Assembly (NCBI GenBank): GCA_003255065.1
Contig: QAOA01004450.1
Span: 1 to 64,000 of the forward strand
Length of the DNA: 64,000 bases
Reading direction: 5' to 3'
Source: Cercis canadensis
Lineage: Eukaryota > Streptophyta > Magnoliopsida > Fabales > Fabaceae
The position numbers were made by a program, and so were the translations under genes. Under the pieces are notes generated by a model, which was given only the letters and a program-made list of their open reading frames with translations, was not told where the DNA came from and searched no databases. Positions 46,521 through 58,573 of the stretch are shown one piece after another (position 1 is the stretch's first letter; every line of letters starts with the position of its first letter).

Positions 46521-48726
46521 TTAGTGATGGTAATGAGGATATGACTGACGGGGTTAGTAGGGGAGCGAGTTCTAGTGGGCAAGGTAGGATGTTTTCTCTT
46601 GGTGATTTCAAAACTTTAAGTTTTAAAATTGAAGCAGATGGCTTTCTTTCTCCTCTTTACCAATATGGTTCGTTTTTACCTGTAGAGAGCAGTGACCGTC
46701 AACATGAAGTGGACTTCTGGGTTGGTCATTTAGGTGGTATGAGAGAATGGGTGGGTGAAGAGGTTCTTGAGACTCGCTTGTCATACAGACATTCAGACGC
46801 AGTGATTGATGATTTAAGCGATTTTGACTGGGTTAATAAAGAAAAACTGGCTGTAAAAATTTTTGTTGATAATACCCATCCCGTATGTGCTCCTCATGGT
46901 CGAGGCCGATCCTCTTTTACCATGTATAGCTATGTTATCAAACATGCCGGCATCCGTCTTCCTTTTACTCCATTCCAAGTGTCTATTCTTCATTTTCTGA
47001 GAGTCGCTCCTTCTCAACTTCATCCCAATTCTTGGGGGTATATGCGAGCTTTTGGGATATTATGTGACTATCTGGGATTGATTGCTTGTACTAGGTCCTT
47101 TTTTTATTTTTTTAAGATAGCTTCCCACACCGGTGGTTGGGTATCCTTGGGAGCTATACGGGATAGAAAATTTCTACAACAGCTAACTTCTTCTGCTAAG
47201 AGGTGGAAAGAGTTATTTTTTCGGATTCGTTTGAAGAGTAAGGATGGTACTACAACATTTTATTTTAATGATAATGGTAAATTGCTGTTTCCCTTCAATT
47301 GGTATAATAATGTCTGAACTCCTTCTCTGCCAAAGCTATCTGTTTGCGACCCAGCAGTGCAACAGACTATTTACATCTTTTCTCACTTCATCTCTTCTCC
47401 ACTAAAAATATCAAATATCTTAGGTAGGTGACTTTTTTTTTTTATAATTTTTTTTATGAATAGTAATTCGGGTGAACAGTGTTTTTTGGAAGGTGAATAG
47501 TGTAATGGGCGAGGTTGAACAGTGCTGAATGAACAGTACCTCGCCATGAAGAGTTTTTTTTTTTTTTTTTGNTTTTTTTTTTGTGCAAGCTAGTCATCAT
47601 CTCTGGTTTTCCATTTTTGTGTTTACAGGTGGAGATATGCCTCGTGTTAACATGAAAAAAATCCTACAGAGAAAAAATGAACAAGGAGAAGGTTCCAGTG
47701 ACAGAGGAAAGGCTCCATCCGAAAGTTCTCCATTGCGAAGGAGTGGTCCATTATGTCGTGGTGGCGGTGTTCACTCACGCATGGCTCGTGGATTTCCCTC
47801 TAGGGGTCAAGAGACAATATCTCCAATTCCTACACCTGTTGTCCCACATGTGCTTTCACCTCCGACAAGTCTTCCAGTTGTTATTTCTGTAGATGATTCA
47901 TCTGTAGGAGACAAGTGTCGTCGGGTTGTTGATCCTCCAATTGGTTCGGATGGTCCTTTTCAAGGGTATGGTGAAGATGGACGATATATTAAAAATTTTC
48001 CCTTTAGTGACTTTCATGCTCCTGTTACAAGTGTTACAGACCCCTTGTTCAGTATGTGAAATCGGGGTATGGATATCTTTACAGTCATGGGTGATTATCT
48101 ATCTTCTGACATGGACAAAAAGAACCTGCGACAGGTGCCAACAACATCTGTGATTAAATTCTGTCAAAGACACATGTTGCGTTTTGCCACAGCCATAGAG
48201 CATCTTTATGGGGAGTTCAACGCCAATTTAGACAACATTGAGATGATGGTTGGTGAGGTAGAATCTATTAAGTAGAAGCTGTTCGAAGCCAAGACTAACT
48301 GTAAAGAATTACAAAGGGCTGTTGAAATGGCCACTTTTGACAAGAAAGAATGGGAAAGGGGCTAAGGTTGCGTGGGATTGTGATAAAAGAAGGTTGGAAA
48401 AGTTATTGGAGGATAAAGAGGTTGAGCTGGTTGAGGCAAGAGAAAGGTTGAGTGAATGTCAGATGCGCCTATCCGAGAAAGAGAAGGAGATTGAGGGTGT
48501 GAAGAACACTATGCAAAAGGAGATAGATGAGATGAAGATGACCATGGATCATATGAACACTGACACTTATGCTGAGGGGATGATGTTTGGTTTTAATAAC
48601 TGTATTGAACAAGTTCGGCCCCAGTTTGGAGATTTAAATACTGGCGAAGACAAGCTAAACCCTTCCAAAATTGTGAAAGATGGAGCACTATGTGACGAAA
48701 AAGAGGACGTCGATAATGTTTGTTAG
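46439..48726 (+). other. Antisense ORF region of the Tat-like element
   Basis: Opposite in strand to gag-pol. A first segment (46439-47317) begins with an acidic Ser-rich stretch (SEGSQSECSQSEEMLSKTSS) and continues into a globular region (FTPFQVSILHFLRVAPSQLH ... FFYFFKIASHTGGWVSL) resembling the plant 'putative gypsy type transposon' domain family. A second (about 47638-48059) is Pro/Ser-rich. A third (about 48322-48726) is a charged coiled coil (EKLLEDKEVELVEARERLSE). Known antisense ORFs of Retand-type elements have the same position; their function is unresolved. It is treated as part of the fossil element. A single N lies at 47572. Confidence 0.7.
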
Positions 48727-51700
48727 GGTGAGCTAGTTGTTTTTTTTTTTAAATGTTCGAGCTTGCTTGAAAGAGTTTGCTTGGGTGAGCTTTGCGAGTT
48801 CTCCCTTCTATCTTGTAATATAATTTTTAATTTAAATAAAGTAGACTATTCGGTCGATGACTAGTAATACATTTTTCTTGTTTTTGTCTTGAACGAGCTT
48901 CCATGTTGCAATGTCACTATTTAATGACTTGTTTTCGGAGTGTGGGGGCTTTTTTGCTCTGCCACATTCCGGTTTATTGTCCTATGGACATTAACATGTT
49001 CGGTTTCACGGGGGCTTATAGCTCTGCCGTATACCGGTTTTACGTCCTTTAGACGATATCAGAATGATTTTTTAACTTCATTCTTGATATAGAAAATATT
49101 TCTTGGAATTTGGATTTGATTTATTCATGAAAACTTCGTAACCGAAGTGTGTGAAAAGTCATAACATACTTGAAAATCAAATTCTATGCACTCACTAACT
49201 GAAGTACTTTCGTAGATTCACCATGTTCCATGTCCTTGGAATTTCCTTCCCGTCTAAGGTTTGTAGCTTGTATGCCCCTTTTCCTAACACATTGGCAACC
49301 CGAGAGGGTCCTTCCCATGTTGGTGCGAGCTTTCCTTCAGACGTCATTTTGTGGCCTATTGCTGCGCGTCGGAGTGCTAGATCACCCTCTTTGAATTCCC
49401 TTTCCCTTACCCGAGAGTTGTAATATCTAGCCACTCGCTGGTTTTGTACTGCCATCCGGATTGAAGCTATTTCTCGTTCTTCCTCTAGCAAGTCTAATTC
49501 TGCTAGCATATTTGAGTCGTTCTCATCAACTTCAAAATGTTGTCTTCTCCAACTTGGCTCTCCAACTTCTACTGGAATCATTGCTTTTTCGCCGTACGTG
49601 AGCTTGTATGGAGATTCTCCCGTGGCAGATTGAGGGGTGGTTCAGTAAGCCCAAAGAACATGACTTAGTTCATCGATCCAATATCTCTTTGCTTTGTCTA
49701 ATCTTTTCTTCAGCCCTTGAAGTATCACCCGATTTGCTGCTTCTACTTGACCATTGGCCTGTGGATGCTCTACCAAGGTATAATGAACCTGGATTTGCAA
49801 GTTTTCACACATACTTTGGAAGTTCTTATCTGTAAATTGGGTCCCATTATCCGCAGTTATTGAGAATGGTATTCCGAACCTGCAAAAATATATGTTAAGA
49901 TTGAGGGAATTCATAAAAAAACAAAATTTAAAGCTCATAACTAAACCTGCAAACAATACTCTGCCACATAAATTTTTCAGCTTGTTTTGCAGTAATTGTT
50001 GCCAATGGTTTTGCTTCAATCCATTTAGTGAAATAGTCTATAGCAACTATTAGATATTTCTTTTGACCTATAGCTGTTAGGAATGGTCCGAGCAAGTCTA
50101 TTCCCCATCTGGCAAAAGGCCATGTAGCTTCTGACGAATGCAATTTTGTTTGGGGAGCTATGTGTTCTGAGGAATATCGTTGGCATTTGTCACACTTCTG
50201 TACGAAGTTACTGGAATCTGTGCGTATGGTTGGCCAGTAGTATCCCGCATGGAGAACTTTTTTGGCAAGTGTCCTTGCTCCTATATGGCTCCCACATATG
50301 CCCTCGTGCACTTCTCGCAATACATACTCCGTCTTCTTTATCTAAGCATTTCAACATGGGTACAGAGAACCCTTTTTTGTACAGTTGTCTTGCCTCTAAA
50401 TAATATTTGTTCACCATTCTAGCTAGGCTTCTTGCCTCACTTTTATTCTCGGGTAATTTTCCAAAGTCGAGGTATCTAATTATGGGTGTCATCCATGATG
50501 TTTCAGCTTTGACAATGACCATTACCTCTTCCTCTATGCTGGGGTGTTTCTTCGTTTCTTGAATTACTGTCTTGTTATTCCCTGTTTTTCCTGTATTGGC
50601 TAGCTTAGAGAGTATATCTGCGCTTTTATTGTTCTCTCTTGGGGTGTATGTCATTTCAAAATAACTAAACTGGGCGATTAAGTCCTTGACTATGTTCAAG
50701 TACCTCATCATCATTTCACCCTTAGCATTATAATCTCCTTTGACTTGACAAGTGACCAATTGAGAGTCACTTAACACTTTTATGCTTTCTGCCCCCATTT
50801 CCTTTGCCAACTGCAGCCCTGTTATCAGTGCTTCATATTCAGCTTGATTGTTAGAGGCTTTGAATTCAAATTTTAAAGCTTGCTCCACTTCAAGACCATG
50901 AGGGCTTTCTAGTATGATTCCTGCTCCGCTTCCTTTAATGTTGGATGATCCGTCAACATGGGCAACCCAAGTTGTATGTGTTTCCATTACATCATCTTCA
51001 GAGGATCGAGTCATTTCTGCTACAAAGTCTGCAAGGGCTTGAGCTTTCATTGCCCCTCTTGGTTCAAATTGTAATGCATATTCCGATAGTTCTACCAACC
51101 ATGCCACCATTTGACCGGCTAGATCTGGTTTTTGTAACACTTGTCGAAGTGGGGCATCTATTCGTACAATTACTTGGTGATTCTAAAAGTAAGGCCTTAG
51201 CCGTTTTGAGGCAGTTAAGAGTGCAAAGGCTAAATTCTCAATTTTCTGATAGCGAGTTTCCGCTCCTTGCAGAGTTTTACTTGTGTAGTATACTGGCCTT
51301 TGAATTCCTTTATCTTCTTTGACTAAGACTGAACTTGTTGCTTGATTGGTTACAGAAAGATAGATGTATAGAGGTTCTCCCATAACAGGTTTAGACAACA
51401 AGGGGGAATGGAGAGGTAATGCTTCAATTGATTAAAGGCATTTTGACACTCTTCGTCCCAAGTAAAATTTTTAATTTGCTTTAAACGTTTAAAGAAGGGT
51501 AAAGATTTATTTGCTGACCTGCTCATGAAACGGGCGAGGGTTGTGATCCTTCCTGCTAGTCTCTGGACGTCTTTCACAAACTTGGGTTGTGGCATCTCTA
51601 TTATATCTCGGCATTTTTCGGGGTTAGCCTCAATTCTTCTGTGGCTGATCATATATCCGAGGAACTTACCTGCCTCTACTCCGAAGGCACATTTGTCCGG

Positions 51701-54700
51701 GTTAAGTCTCATGTTGTATTTTCTTAACTCCTGAAAGATTTCTTTCAAGTCAGTCCAATGATCACCTCCTTCTGCCGTTTTTGCCAACATGTCATCCACA
51801 TTTCTACCGATCTGTTGTTCGAACACCTTGCTCATCAGTCTCTGGTAGGTAGCCCTAGCATTTTTCAGGCCAAAAGGCATCACCTTATAGCAGTAATTCC
51901 CGTCATCCGTGATAAATGCAGTTTTTTCTTCGTCATCTGGAGACATTTTGATCTGATTGTAACCGGAGTAAGCATCCATAAAACTCAACATTTTGTATCC
52001 TGATGCCCCATCTACTAGTTTCTCTATGTTGGGGAGAGGGTAAGAATCTCTAGGACACACCTTGTTGAGGTTAGTGAAGTCAACACACATTATCCACTTC
52101 CCATTATGCTTCTTCACTAAGACAACGTTTGAAAGCCAAGTAGTGTATGTCACCTCTCTTATGAATCCTGCCTCCAATAACTTTTTTACTTCCTCTTTTA
52201 TTGCTTGTTGTCTTTCTGGTCCGAAAGTTCGCTTCTTCTGTGTCACTGGACGAGCATTCAGATAAATACCAAGTTTATGTGCTACGAAGTTAGGATCTAT
52301 TCCCGGCATGTCTGCAGCTGACCAGGCAAATAAATCTGAAAACTCGGTGAGTATCTTGATTAGTTCTTTTCTTGCTTCTTCCGTCAACTGGCCTCCCACC
52401 CATATTTTTTTATTTGTTCCTAACCCAATTTCTACTTCCACTAAGGTCCTCTCCAATTCTGGTCTTGTTTCTTTTAAATCTTCTCTCACATCTAACTCAG
52501 TATATATAACATTGTGGGGTGTGCCTGCTTTTGATGTACTTGCCACATGTTCTTCAATTCTCAAACTAACACTATAACATTTTCTTGCTGCTTCTTGTTG
52601 TGCTCGAACCACACCCACTCGACCTTCTTTGGTGGGGAACTTCATCGTAAGGTGTGGTGTAGACACTATTGCTCTTGCTTCATTGAGTGCAGGTCTCCCG
52701 AGGAGTGCTGTATGTGTTGACTCACAGTCTACTATCAAAAATTGAACAGATATGGAGACTGTGTCTGGAGATTGGCCTAAAGTTACCCACAACTTAACAT
52801 ATCCCTTTACATGCACCCTCTTACCAAAGAATCCGACTAAAGTTCCTAGAAAGGATTGAATTTCCGAATCCGGAATTCCAAGGCCTTTGAATGTTTCATA
52901 GTACAGTATGTCGGTTGAACTCCCTTGATCGACCAGTATCTTGTGGACTTCACAGTTAAAGATCATTGCCATGATTACCATAGGGTCATCATGGTTTCAT
53001 TGAATACCCTGATAGTCTTCTTCGCCAAAGCTAATAATGGGTTCTCTTATTGGGCCTGCCACGTTCATTACCGCCCTTCTGTACCTTTTTCTAGATGAAG
53101 AGGTAGGTCCTCCTCCAGCAAATCCTCCTGCTATTGTGGTTATAACACTTGCTACCAGGTGTGGTTCTTCTCTTTGTTGCCTTTGAGGTAGGGGGTGTGT
53201 TCGATCATGTTGAACTTGTTGTGGTGATCGTCTTCTTATCGGGGAGCGGCTCCTTTCTCTTCCCCTAGTTTGATTTCCTTGATTCCTTCGTTCATACTGT
53301 TTCTTCGGACCTCCAGCCATAAATCTAGCTAGCTTGCCTATTCTTATTAACTGCTCAATCTCATCCTTTAAATCAACACAATTATTAGTGGGGTGACCAA
53401 ATTCTCTATGATACGCACAATACTTGCTATTAGTTGAACTTGGATGTTGAAATTTTTGTAGAGGCTTGGGTGGGTTGAGCAGGTCTGTCTGATAGATTGC
53501 ACTTAAAATTTTTCCCCTACTTTGATTTAGGGGAGTATAATTTCGGTATTTTCCTGGTGGTGGGCCTCACTGGTCCCCTCCTTTTCTTCTTTCATCTTTT
53601 CTTCCATATGGCCCTCCTTGGTCTTTTCGAGAATCTTGCTGTGGGGTTTCATTTTTTCTTTTAGCAGCAGTTATCTCTTCCATCCTGATGTACTTGTCTG
53701 CTCTAGTTAGTAAGTCATCCAAATTAAGAGGTGGTTTCTTAGCCAGAGAAGCAGTAAATTCACTGGTTCAGAGGTCGGCTATTATAGCGTGGATAGCAAC
53801 ATCGCCACTTAAATTTTTTATCTGGATCGACTCCTTGGTAAATCTGGTCAAGTAGTCTTTGAGTGGTTCATTAGTCCCTTGCTTAAGATTTATAAGGGAT
53901 CTAGAGGTTTTGAGATGGGAACGACTGCTTGAGAAATGGGCCAAGAATTGGGAGGAAAGATCACGAAAATTGTTTATAAGTCCTGGCTTGAGGGAAGAGA
54001 ACCATAAAAGTGCTGCCTTTTTTAATGTGCCAGGAAACGCTCTGCACATAATTGGGTCTGGGGCGTCCATGAGTAACATAGCCGATCGGAACAAAGTCAA
54101 ATGCTCTTGGGGATCCGTGGTGCCATCATATGCCTCAAGCTGCGTTGGTGGACGTAAATTCTTGGGTACTAGAGTTCTCATTATGTGTATGGCAAATGGG
54201 TGTGATCCATCCCCTAAGACGTAAGGAATAGTAGATTGATGATTTGGTGGGTATCCGTGGGTGTAGCTTGCGCCAGGCTGGGGTGGGTGAGGTATGTCGT
54301 TAAAAGGATCATACTATGTGTAGCTAGCTTGAAGTGTATAGAGAGATGGATGTGGGTAGATTGGTGGGCGAGGGAACCAATGTGAGTAAGGTTGAGACAG
54401 TCTCTGGTAAAAGTGGTTTATTGGGTGATGAAAAAGAAATGGGGTAGAGGCTGTTTCTGTCTCGGTGGATTGGGTAGGCACCCTTCTTCGGTGCTGCCGC
54501 TCATGCTGCAAAGCTGCTTCAAGGTGGATAATACGTTCTCGTAGCTGTTGAGGAGTAGTATCTTCTTAGTTGTTATTGCTCTCTTGTGGGGTGGGACTAC
54601 GTTGTAGCCGACCACCTGGTGGGAGAGGCACATAGGTGTTGTTTCGGGTATTTACCATGATGAAAAAAAAATGTGGGATGTAAATCAATTCCCACAGACG

Positions 54701-54744
54701 GCGCCAATTGTTGATGCCAGAAATGTCCGGACCGGATGTACCTG

Positions 54745-55284
54745 CAATAAGCCAAGCTCGGCAGTGGGCCGAGGAAGGCTCTCAGATGCTTAAGTCAGAA
54801 TAGGTATGTGATAAGAGAGATAATCTAGTTTAGGTACAATTCTGATCAGTTACCTGGTAGACTGCACTTTGGGCGTATTTATAGTAGTTGCAGAGCTAAA
54901 CTAGTGGCGCCTTGTCATGCTGAAGGTGCGGCACACTGTCGACTAGCTAGTGGGCTTAGAGTCCGACTAGCTTTGGGCTGGTCTTCATCATATTGTTACA
55001 CTTTTATTTATTGNGCAATAAGCCAAGCTTGGCAGTGGGCCGAGGAAGGCTCTCAGATGCTTAAGTCAGAATAGGTATGTGATAAGAGAGATAATCCAGT
55101 TTAGGTACAATTCTGATCAGTTACCTGGTAGACTGCACTTTGGGCGTATTTATAGTAGTTGCAGAGCTAAACTAGTGGCGCCTTGTCATGCTGAAGGTGC
55201 GGCACACTGTCGACTAGCTAGTGGGCTTAGAGTCCGACTAGCTTTGGGCTGGTCTTCATCATATTGTTACACTTTTATTTATTG
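54745..55284. repeat. Direct duplication (about 269 bp) across a single N, LTR end plus flank
   Basis: 54745-55013 and 55015-55284 are the same LTR end and following host flank, joined by the N at 55014. The second copy is not an extra LTR. Confidence 0.85.
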
Positions 55285-55504
55285 TGATGTTCATAAAGAT
55301 ACAATAAAAGTTTGAATTCAAAGCGTACTCCAGCTAACCCAACAAATTCTCCTCTTATTTTCTTTTGTCCTTCCCAAATTGTGTCATATGAGACTTGTGA
55401 GATTGAGGCACAAACCATCGAGAAGCTTGAAGCAAGACATCATATTTATATAAAAGTATCATTCTTTGTAATAATTTCAAAAATTAAACTCTAACCATAA
55501 ATAA

Positions 55505-55795
55505 AAATTTGAGTAAATTATCAATGTGGTTCCTGAAAGATACCTAATTTATTAATTCCCTCCCTAAACTTTAAATTTTATCAATTTCGTCCCTCAAATA
55601 TAAAAAAAATGGTTCAATATTATAGAGACAATATTTGTCCCAAAAAGTTGCTCAATTTATCAATTATGTCCCTACAAATACAAAGGTCCTACATCATATC
55701 AATTTTGATATTTAAGGGACTAAATTGATAAAATTTAAAGTTTAGAGATAGAATTTAAAGTAAAATGCACAATGTGGAGCGAATAAGTATTTCTA
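55505..55795. repeat. Palindromic MITE-like repeat
   Basis: The left arm (gagtaaattatcaatgtggt … ctaaactttaaattttatca) is mirrored by the right arm (tgataaaatttaaagtttag … aaaatgcacaatgtgga). A second inner pair (caaatataaaaaaaatgg / atatcaattttgatatttaa) is weaker. No coding capacity. Confidence 0.65.
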
Positions 55796-56171
55796 TTTGA
55801 CCAATCATGTGAATATAAGTGGCGTGCTGTGTGATTTTCTTTCATTGAAAAATATTTAAAATTTGAAGCATGTATGTGTTTGAATTAAAAACCCCAAAAA
55901 TATATTTAAAATTTATGGTATTAAATAACTTCCATATTTAGAGTTTCTAATTTTTATTGTTTCTAAATTAATAAAAAAAATCAAATCATGAAGGAAGAAG
56001 AAATATAATAAAATAGAAAAATCAATTTAAAATCAATGTATTGATTACCTTGCTTAATTAGGGTACTAAAGGTCAAAATGTGTGTGGACTAAAATACAAC
56101 TAATACATGTTTTTCTTTTGTCACATATATTAATGATCTTAAATTTGGCCCAATAAATTCTGAATTTTAAT

Positions 56172-56310
56172 CCCAAAATTCCACCTTATAATTTTAACTA
56201 CAATAATATATGAATTTGAATTTGATATTTAGAGTTTCTANCCCAAAATTCCCACCTTATAATTTTAACTACAATAATATATGAATTTGAATTTGATATT
56301 TAGAGTTTCT
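56172..56310. repeat. Short direct duplication (69 bp) across a single N
   Basis: 56172-56240 and 56242-56310 match, with the N at 56241. Same assembly pattern as elsewhere. Confidence 0.8.
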
Positions 56311-56869
56311 AAGTGGTGCCATAAGTTTAACATAAATAGGACTACTTAAGGTTTTCTGCCCACTCCCTCTCTTTTGTGCTGCCTTAGCCATATCCAAGCA
56401 CATTTGAAGACATGAGAGGGGTTTTGGTGGTTAAGGTCAAGGGTTTGAACCTCTTGCCATCATGTAACCATAAAAAGATGTTTTAAAAAAAAGTCAACAT
56501 TTTTGTAAGATTGGTTGTTTAATATTTCACCGTTAATCATAACAATGGTATTCTAATAAATAATTATGCTATCTTCCAAATTAATAATCTCTCCAGTTAT
56601 GCCTATTTTAATAAATTTAAATAGAAGACAATTTTGTATTTTTTTTTTCAAGCTACATAATAGAATGGAGGTAATTCAATCCTCTAACTTCTTGTAAACT
56701 ACTAAAACCTCTCATCACTAAAGCACACTTAATGACTTTAATTTTGTGATTTTGAACTCTATTAAATTATGCACTAACGTATGTTTGAGTATCATCTTTT
56801 AATATTTCTTTAGGTGAATTTTAAAAAATAAAATTGTCTTTACCAATAGTCAAGTTTTTGGTAACAATT
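56311..56869. other. No recognisable feature
   Basis: AT-rich. No gene or transposon end recognised. Confidence 0.4.
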
Positions 56870-57500
56870 CTCAAGGTCACAAAAAAATGGAAATGCTGGA
56901 AACAACCACAATCGTTGTCGTGGAAACATTGGTGGTAAGAATAAGTTTCAAACTGATCGCCCTCCCCCTTTCTCACAACTGTAATTTGAAGTGTCATGTG
57001 CCTATGTAATGTCCTCAGTTGATTCATCGCCCCCTTCCACCCAGTTTCAACGATGCATCTTCTGCCAGTGCACTAACCACAAGTTGGGTGTTTGATTCGG
57101 GCCCTTCTTATCATGAGGACCTAATGCCCTTGCCAACATGTGACACCACATAACCATCTCTCACTTCATTCTATTATTTTTATTTTTATTTTTTTTAGTA
57201 TGTTAAAGTTTATGGTGATGGGAGACTACTCATTCCAATGCCAAGGTATGTCACAAGCCTTAGCAATAACTTACAAAGTGATACTTATAGATCAATTACC
57301 AAGAAGAACTCCTAATAGTAAGAATCAAACATAGACCTTACAAGCAAAATACTTCATTTAATCCTTACTAGTTCAATCAACCTCGATTGGCCTCTCACTT
57401 CATTTTGAGTGTAAAGTCGCTTGACGAAGTTTTAATCGGCAATGGCACACGTCTACCTATTACACAAGTAGATACCCAACTCTTCACTGAAACAAAATAA
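56870..57500 (+). mobile_element. Ty1/copia fossil, gag-protease remnants
   Basis: The plus strand contains scattered copia landmarks: an N-rich basic stretch, a protease-like TSWVFDSGPSYHED (about 57075-57120) and further on DEVLIGNGTRLPI (about 57420-57460), where copia proteases have a VGNG..LPI motif. It is heavily decayed with no LTRs found. Confidence 0.6.
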
Positions 57501-58573
57501 TTTATTTAAATTCTTCTATATATGGAGATTATTTCTTCTAGTATATTTTATTTTCACTGGCCTATATTAACTTATGCTTAATGTTAAGAGACTAATTCTA
57601 TGTTAACTTTTTTTGGCCAAAAATCTTTTGAACATATATAAACATGACCACTAGACCAAATAGCTTGTAGTTGAATAATACTGAGATCATTATTGGGACT
57701 TATGGGTACTATATTCAAATTCAGAGTCATAACCAATACTACAAAAAAAAAATATATGACCACTAGCATGTCTAGTTGTCGGAAACTCTGAATTGACAAT
57801 ATTTTCCGTTAGTCTATATATGTTGCTAAATGCCTATCATTTGGCCGTTGGATACTATGAAATTTAAGCTATTTTATTAATGAAAATGTAATCCCTTTAT
57901 CAACAGAACTATTATTGGAATAAATTGAGAATGTGAATAGACAAGTGTATTGTAAATAATAATAAATTTGACTTAAAATAAGAGACCATTTAATTACTGG
58001 CATTTTAGAGAAGCATAATTAAAACTAGTAAGAAAAGAGTGGGAATAGTCAAATGAGAGTGCCAATAGCCACACCTTGATTTTAATTAGAGCCTTAGAGG
58101 CAGCATATATTTATTGATTTTTTTTTTTTTTAAAAATAGCTCTTAATTAGAATGTGTTACAAACTTGCGCGCTGTTCTCTTTCTGTTTGATTTTCAACCA
58201 CTCATTGGGTATTGCGAATCGTCAATATTCCAAAAGGATAATAGAAGTATGAGAGGCTAATATTACGAGAACAACTTTTGAAATGTATTTTCTTATTTTT
58301 CAGATTTCAGTGCTATTATAATGAAGAAAAAAAAAATCTTATCTGTTATTATTGTACTGCAGAAAATACTGAAAAGTTAAGCTATTAGGTGCAGTGTAGT
58401 GAGAGGTTTAGGTACGTAAATGTCATCATGTAACAAAAAATCAAAAGATACTGAGAAGTTTTCTTGCTATTTAGTGAAAATAAATCGCAAGTAAAATGAC
58501 TTTCTACTCATGGCAAGAACCATTTTCCGTTGTTTGATATCTCCATCCCCCAAAACAAAATATTAATTGTTCT
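57501..58573. other. AT-rich intergenic sequence
   Basis: No gene, RNA or clear repeat terminus recognised. Confidence 0.45.

Larger units (their letters stand above)
44746..54990 (-). mobile_element. Ty3/gypsy element, Tat-like lineage with antisense ORF, broken
   Basis: The 282-bp LTRs are 44746-45027 (3') and 54709-54990 (5'). Both flanks carry the target duplication TATTG (44741-44745, 54991-54995). The primer-binding site TTGGCGCCGTCTGTGGGAA, read on the minus strand, adjoins the 5' LTR (about 54688-54707). Parts on the minus strand: gag (about 53300-54640), protease and reverse transcriptase (about 51350-52980), RNase H (about 50210-51140), integrase (about 49195-50320). Between pol and the 3' LTR is a plus-strand ORF region (46439-48726), the layout known for Tat/Retand-type elements. 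LTRs differ at about 22 of 282 sites (8%), so it is the oldest of the three complete elements here. The coding part is near-continuous with a few breaks. Confidence 0.93.
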
